Shown here: one piece after another, positions 53,039 through 53,158 of the stretch
How positions within the stretch are numbered: position 1 is the first letter of the stretch
Layout: every line of letters starts with the position of its first letter
Assembly: GCF_004378355.1 (NCBI RefSeq)
Contig: NZ_SNUB01000027.1
Coordinates: 1-53,158, forward strand
Length of the DNA stretch: 53,158 bases
Direction of reading: 5' to 3'
From: Psychromonas algicola
GTDB taxonomy: Bacteria; Pseudomonadota; Gammaproteobacteria; Enterobacterales; Psychromonadaceae
The notes under the pieces: model-generated
Databases searched by the model: none
What the model saw: only the letters and a program-made list of their open reading frames with translations
Told to the model about the DNA's origin: nothing
Made by a program: the position numbers and the translations under genes

Positions 53039-53158
53039 GACCCTGTCCTAAAATCTGTGTAATTGCCTATCATTAACTTAATCATATTAAGGATAGGTAA
53101 TTATGAAAAAAGAAGAGTTAGAAGCATTCGCCCTTAAAGCATCAAAGGGATTAAAGTC
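53039..53158 (+). mobile_element. IS256-family element, left end (runs off the window)
   Basis: The terminal repeat GACCCTGTCCTAAAATCTGT at 53039 resembles IS256-family ends and lies 64 bp before a transposase start. The rest of the element is beyond the window. Confidence 0.8.
53103..53158 (+). CDS. IS256-family transposase, N-terminal fragment (cut by window edge)
   Basis: Only the first residues, MKKEELEAFALKASKGLKS, are visible. They match the usual opening of IS256-family (mutator-type) DDE transposases. AAGGATAGG precedes the ATG. Whether the gene is intact cannot be seen. Confidence 0.75.
   Translation, partial: MKKEELEAFALKASKGLK

Noticed and set aside
1-53158. CRISPR array, tRNA or rRNA genes
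   Set aside because: No regularly spaced repeats, no cloverleaf-like or rRNA-like sequence was seen by eye; a covariance search was not possible.

Overview
The window looks like chromosomal DNA of a marine gammaproteobacterium of the Vibrio/Psychromonas/Moritella kind. The grounds are AT-rich sequence, VCR-like integron attC sites, PuuD-type urate oxidation, Gram-negative secretion signals and structured dispersed repeats. I cannot fix the genus from sequence alone. No rRNA, tRNA or CRISPR array was seen.

Layout. (1) 1-3330: an orphan integron cassette array, all genes on the minus strand: a small acidic protein, two GNAT acetyltransferases, a secreted alpha/beta hydrolase and a HEPN-like protein. 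The attC sites read TAACAA...GCGTTA, there is no integrase, and the left end is cut by a decayed insertion. (2) 3460-3800: a structured dispersed repeat whose inverted copy lies at 52279-52575. (3) 3886-29056: a purine catabolism region. puuD-uraH-uraD takes urate to allantoin. A BMP-type purine/nucleoside ABC transporter is split between 6496-10063 (ATPase and permeases) and 16551-17621 (binding protein). xdhA-xdhB-xdhC-guaD converts guanine, hypoxanthine and xanthine to urate. puuE opens allantoin. A ten-gene operon (18964-29056) then encodes a polar amino-acid-type ABC importer, an RpiR regulator, a BASS-family carrier, an amidase, an HpxW-like oxamate amidohydrolase, a ureidoglycine aminotransferase and allantoate amidohydrolase.

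(4) 29135-31526: a DMT exporter divergent from a MarR regulator, then a RutR-like TetR regulator. (5) 31553-38769: mixed genes (GNAT, two unknowns, GFA-like, an FKBP-N lipoprotein, a GT51 transglycosylase, a chemoreceptor, TIGR03643, GGDEF, DUF3392). (6) 38985-45708: an outer-membrane protein and a YejABEF-like peptide-type ABC transporter. (7) 45823-48493: 2-keto-3-deoxygluconate kinase and a hexuronate-type MFS carrier. (8) 49341-52066: folE, ribA and an AEC permease. (9) 52790-end: a small unknown gene with its own terminator, then the left end of an IS256-family element.

How it fits together. The purine genes form a nearly complete nitrogen-salvage route: guanine/xanthine > urate > 5-hydroxyisourate > OHCU > allantoin > allantoate > ureidoglycine > oxalurate > oxamate/oxalate, with uptake systems at both ends. 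The ureide operon starts from a consensus sigma-54 promoter (18888-18904) with NtrC-like half sites upstream. RutR-type operators (TTGACCA-N2-TGGTCAA class) lie at 6317-6332 and 16390-16405, next to weaker sigma-54-like elements. Together with the RutR-like gene at 30843 this suggests nitrogen limitation switches the route on and a nucleobase-sensing repressor gates it. The regulatory model is inference; the sequence motifs are directly visible.
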